From a bacterium (GTDB taxonomy: Bacteria; Actinomycetota; Acidimicrobiia; Spongiisociales; UBA5794): DNA of 47,215 nucleotides. The notes under the pieces were generated by a model, which saw only the letters and a program-made list of their open reading frames with translations, ran no database searches and was not told where the DNA came from. The stretch is taken from contig JAAELU010000305.1 of assembly GCA_024226255.1 (NCBI GenBank), forward strand, positions 1-47,215, given 5' to 3'. Position 1 is the first letter of the stretch, and each line of letters opens with the position of its first letter. Position numbers and translations under genes: made by a program. Below are positions 46,559-47,215 of this stretch, piece after piece.

Positions 46559-47215
46559 ATGAGTTCTCCGCACAACGCCGCTATCACCGCCATCGCCAAC
46601 CAAAAGGGCGGCGTTGGCAAATCGACAACCACGATCAATCTGGGCGCAGCCCTTGCGTTTCAAGGGGAACGGGTTCTTCTGGTTGACCTTGACCCGCAAG
46701 GCAATACCTCGTCAGGCCTTGGCATAGACCGCTCCGCCATCGAGACCTCGACCTATGACCTGCTCATCGAAGACACTTCAATCGAAGATATCGTCGAGCC
46801 CACGAGCGTCCGGGATCTCTTCCTGATTCCGGCCACAATCGAACTGGCGGGCGCCGAGATCGAACTCGTGTCGCTGTTCTCTCGCGAGATGCGGCTCGGG
46901 AATGCTCTCAACAAGGCGCGCCAGGACTACGACGTCATTCTCATCGACTGCCCGCCGTCTCTCGGCCTCCTGACGGTGAACGGTCTGGCGGCGGCCGACG
47001 AAGTGATAATTCCCATCCAGTGCGAGTATTACGCGTTGGAGGGGGTGTCCCAGCTGATTCGCAATGTGAAACTGGTTCAGCAGAACCTTAACCCCAAGCT
47101 TGACGTTGAGGGTGTCGTGCTCACCATGTTTGACGGGAGGACGACGCTGTCGTCCGACGTGGTCGAACAGGTCCGGGAGCACTTTGGAGACACGACGTAC
47201 CGCACTGTGATTCCG
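46559..47215 (+). CDS. parA: Chromosome-partitioning ATPase ParA, 3'-truncated by window end
   Basis: The first 219 residues are present. Deviant Walker A KGGVGKSTT is in the start IAIANQKGG-like segment (AIANQKGGVGKSTTTINLG), Walker A' is LLVDLDPQGNTSSGLG and Walker B is DVILIDCPPSLGLLT. PIQCEYYALEGVSQL and GVVLTMFDGRTTLSSDVV are also typical. ParA binds DNA with ATP and moves ParB-parS complexes. parB would be expected next, outside the window. ATG 46559 is 10 bp after rsmG. Confidence 0.95.
   Translation, partial: MSSPHNAAITAIANQKGGVGKSTTTINLGAALAFQGERVLLVDLDPQGNTSSGLGIDRSAIETSTYDLLIEDTSIEDIVEPTSVRDLFLIPATIELAGAEIELVSLFSREMRLGNALNKARQDYDVILIDCPPSLGLLTVNGLAAADEVIIPIQCEYYALEGVSQLIRNVKLVQQNLNPKLDVEGVVLTMFDGRTTLSSDVVEQVREHFGDTTYRTVIP

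Overview
The window is GC-rich chromosomal DNA (roughly 60% GC by eye) that contains a replication-origin region. The order parA–rsmG–jag–yidC–yidD–rnpA–rpmH | dnaA–dnaN–recF–dciA(DUF721)–gyrB–gyrA–DUF3566 is the classical actinobacterial oriC neighbourhood. Two parS-like sites, DnaA-box clusters, two F420-type oxidoreductases and many apparently leaderless promoters (TAnnnT 6-8 nt before the start codon) support an Actinomycetota assignment. An uncultured Acidimicrobiia-like lineage is my inference; no 16S or other decisive marker lies in the window. I see no rRNA, tRNA, CRISPR array, prophage or transposase gene.

Layout. 1-8.6 kb: a damaged acetyltransferase, an amidohydrolase, a hairpin-rich stretch with a frameshifted remnant, an RDD protein, and a four-gene minus-strand operon (PhoD-like phosphatase, PEP synthase/rifampin-phosphotransferase-like enzyme, two membrane proteins). 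8.7-11 kb: an F420-dependent PPOX enzyme and two exported or membrane proteins. 11-14.1 kb: a tightly overlapping four-gene operon starting with an Lgt-like protein and containing a Tes-like (COG1964-type) radical SAM enzyme, a candidate membrane-lipid operon. 14.2-33.5 kb: mixed metabolism, transport and hydrolases (EamA, an aberrant ABC ATPase, an APH-like kinase, MscS, two MBL proteins, an ARMT1-like phosphatase, a TAP-like hydrolase, a DDN-like protein, VIT1, GrpB, aminopeptidase P, an NHLRC2-like protein), separated by unusual self-complementary intergenic elements. 33.5-47.2 kb: the replication, RNase P, membrane-insertase and segregation cluster, diverging from the dnaA region so that the core genes run with the forks.

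How the genes work together. DnaA, DnaN, RecF, DciA and gyrase serve initiation and elongation. The plus-strand arm covers ribosomal protein L34, RNase P, the YidD/YidC insertase and the RNA-binding Jag protein, then RsmG and ParA after a strong terminator and two parS-like sites. One parS-like site covers the expected -35 of the rsmG-parA promoter, which suggests ParB feedback.

Most unusual features: (i) a 169-bp end-to-end imperfect hairpin whose tips supply the stop codons of two convergent genes; (ii) a family of short-word, self-complementary intergenic arrays; (iii) a ~107-bp dispersed repeat; (iv) the Lgt-like/Tes-like operon; (v) a GyrA quinolone pocket reading HPHSNDAIYD; (vi) an ABC ATPase lacking the switch histidine; (vii) rsmG possibly starting at a leaderless ATC codon.
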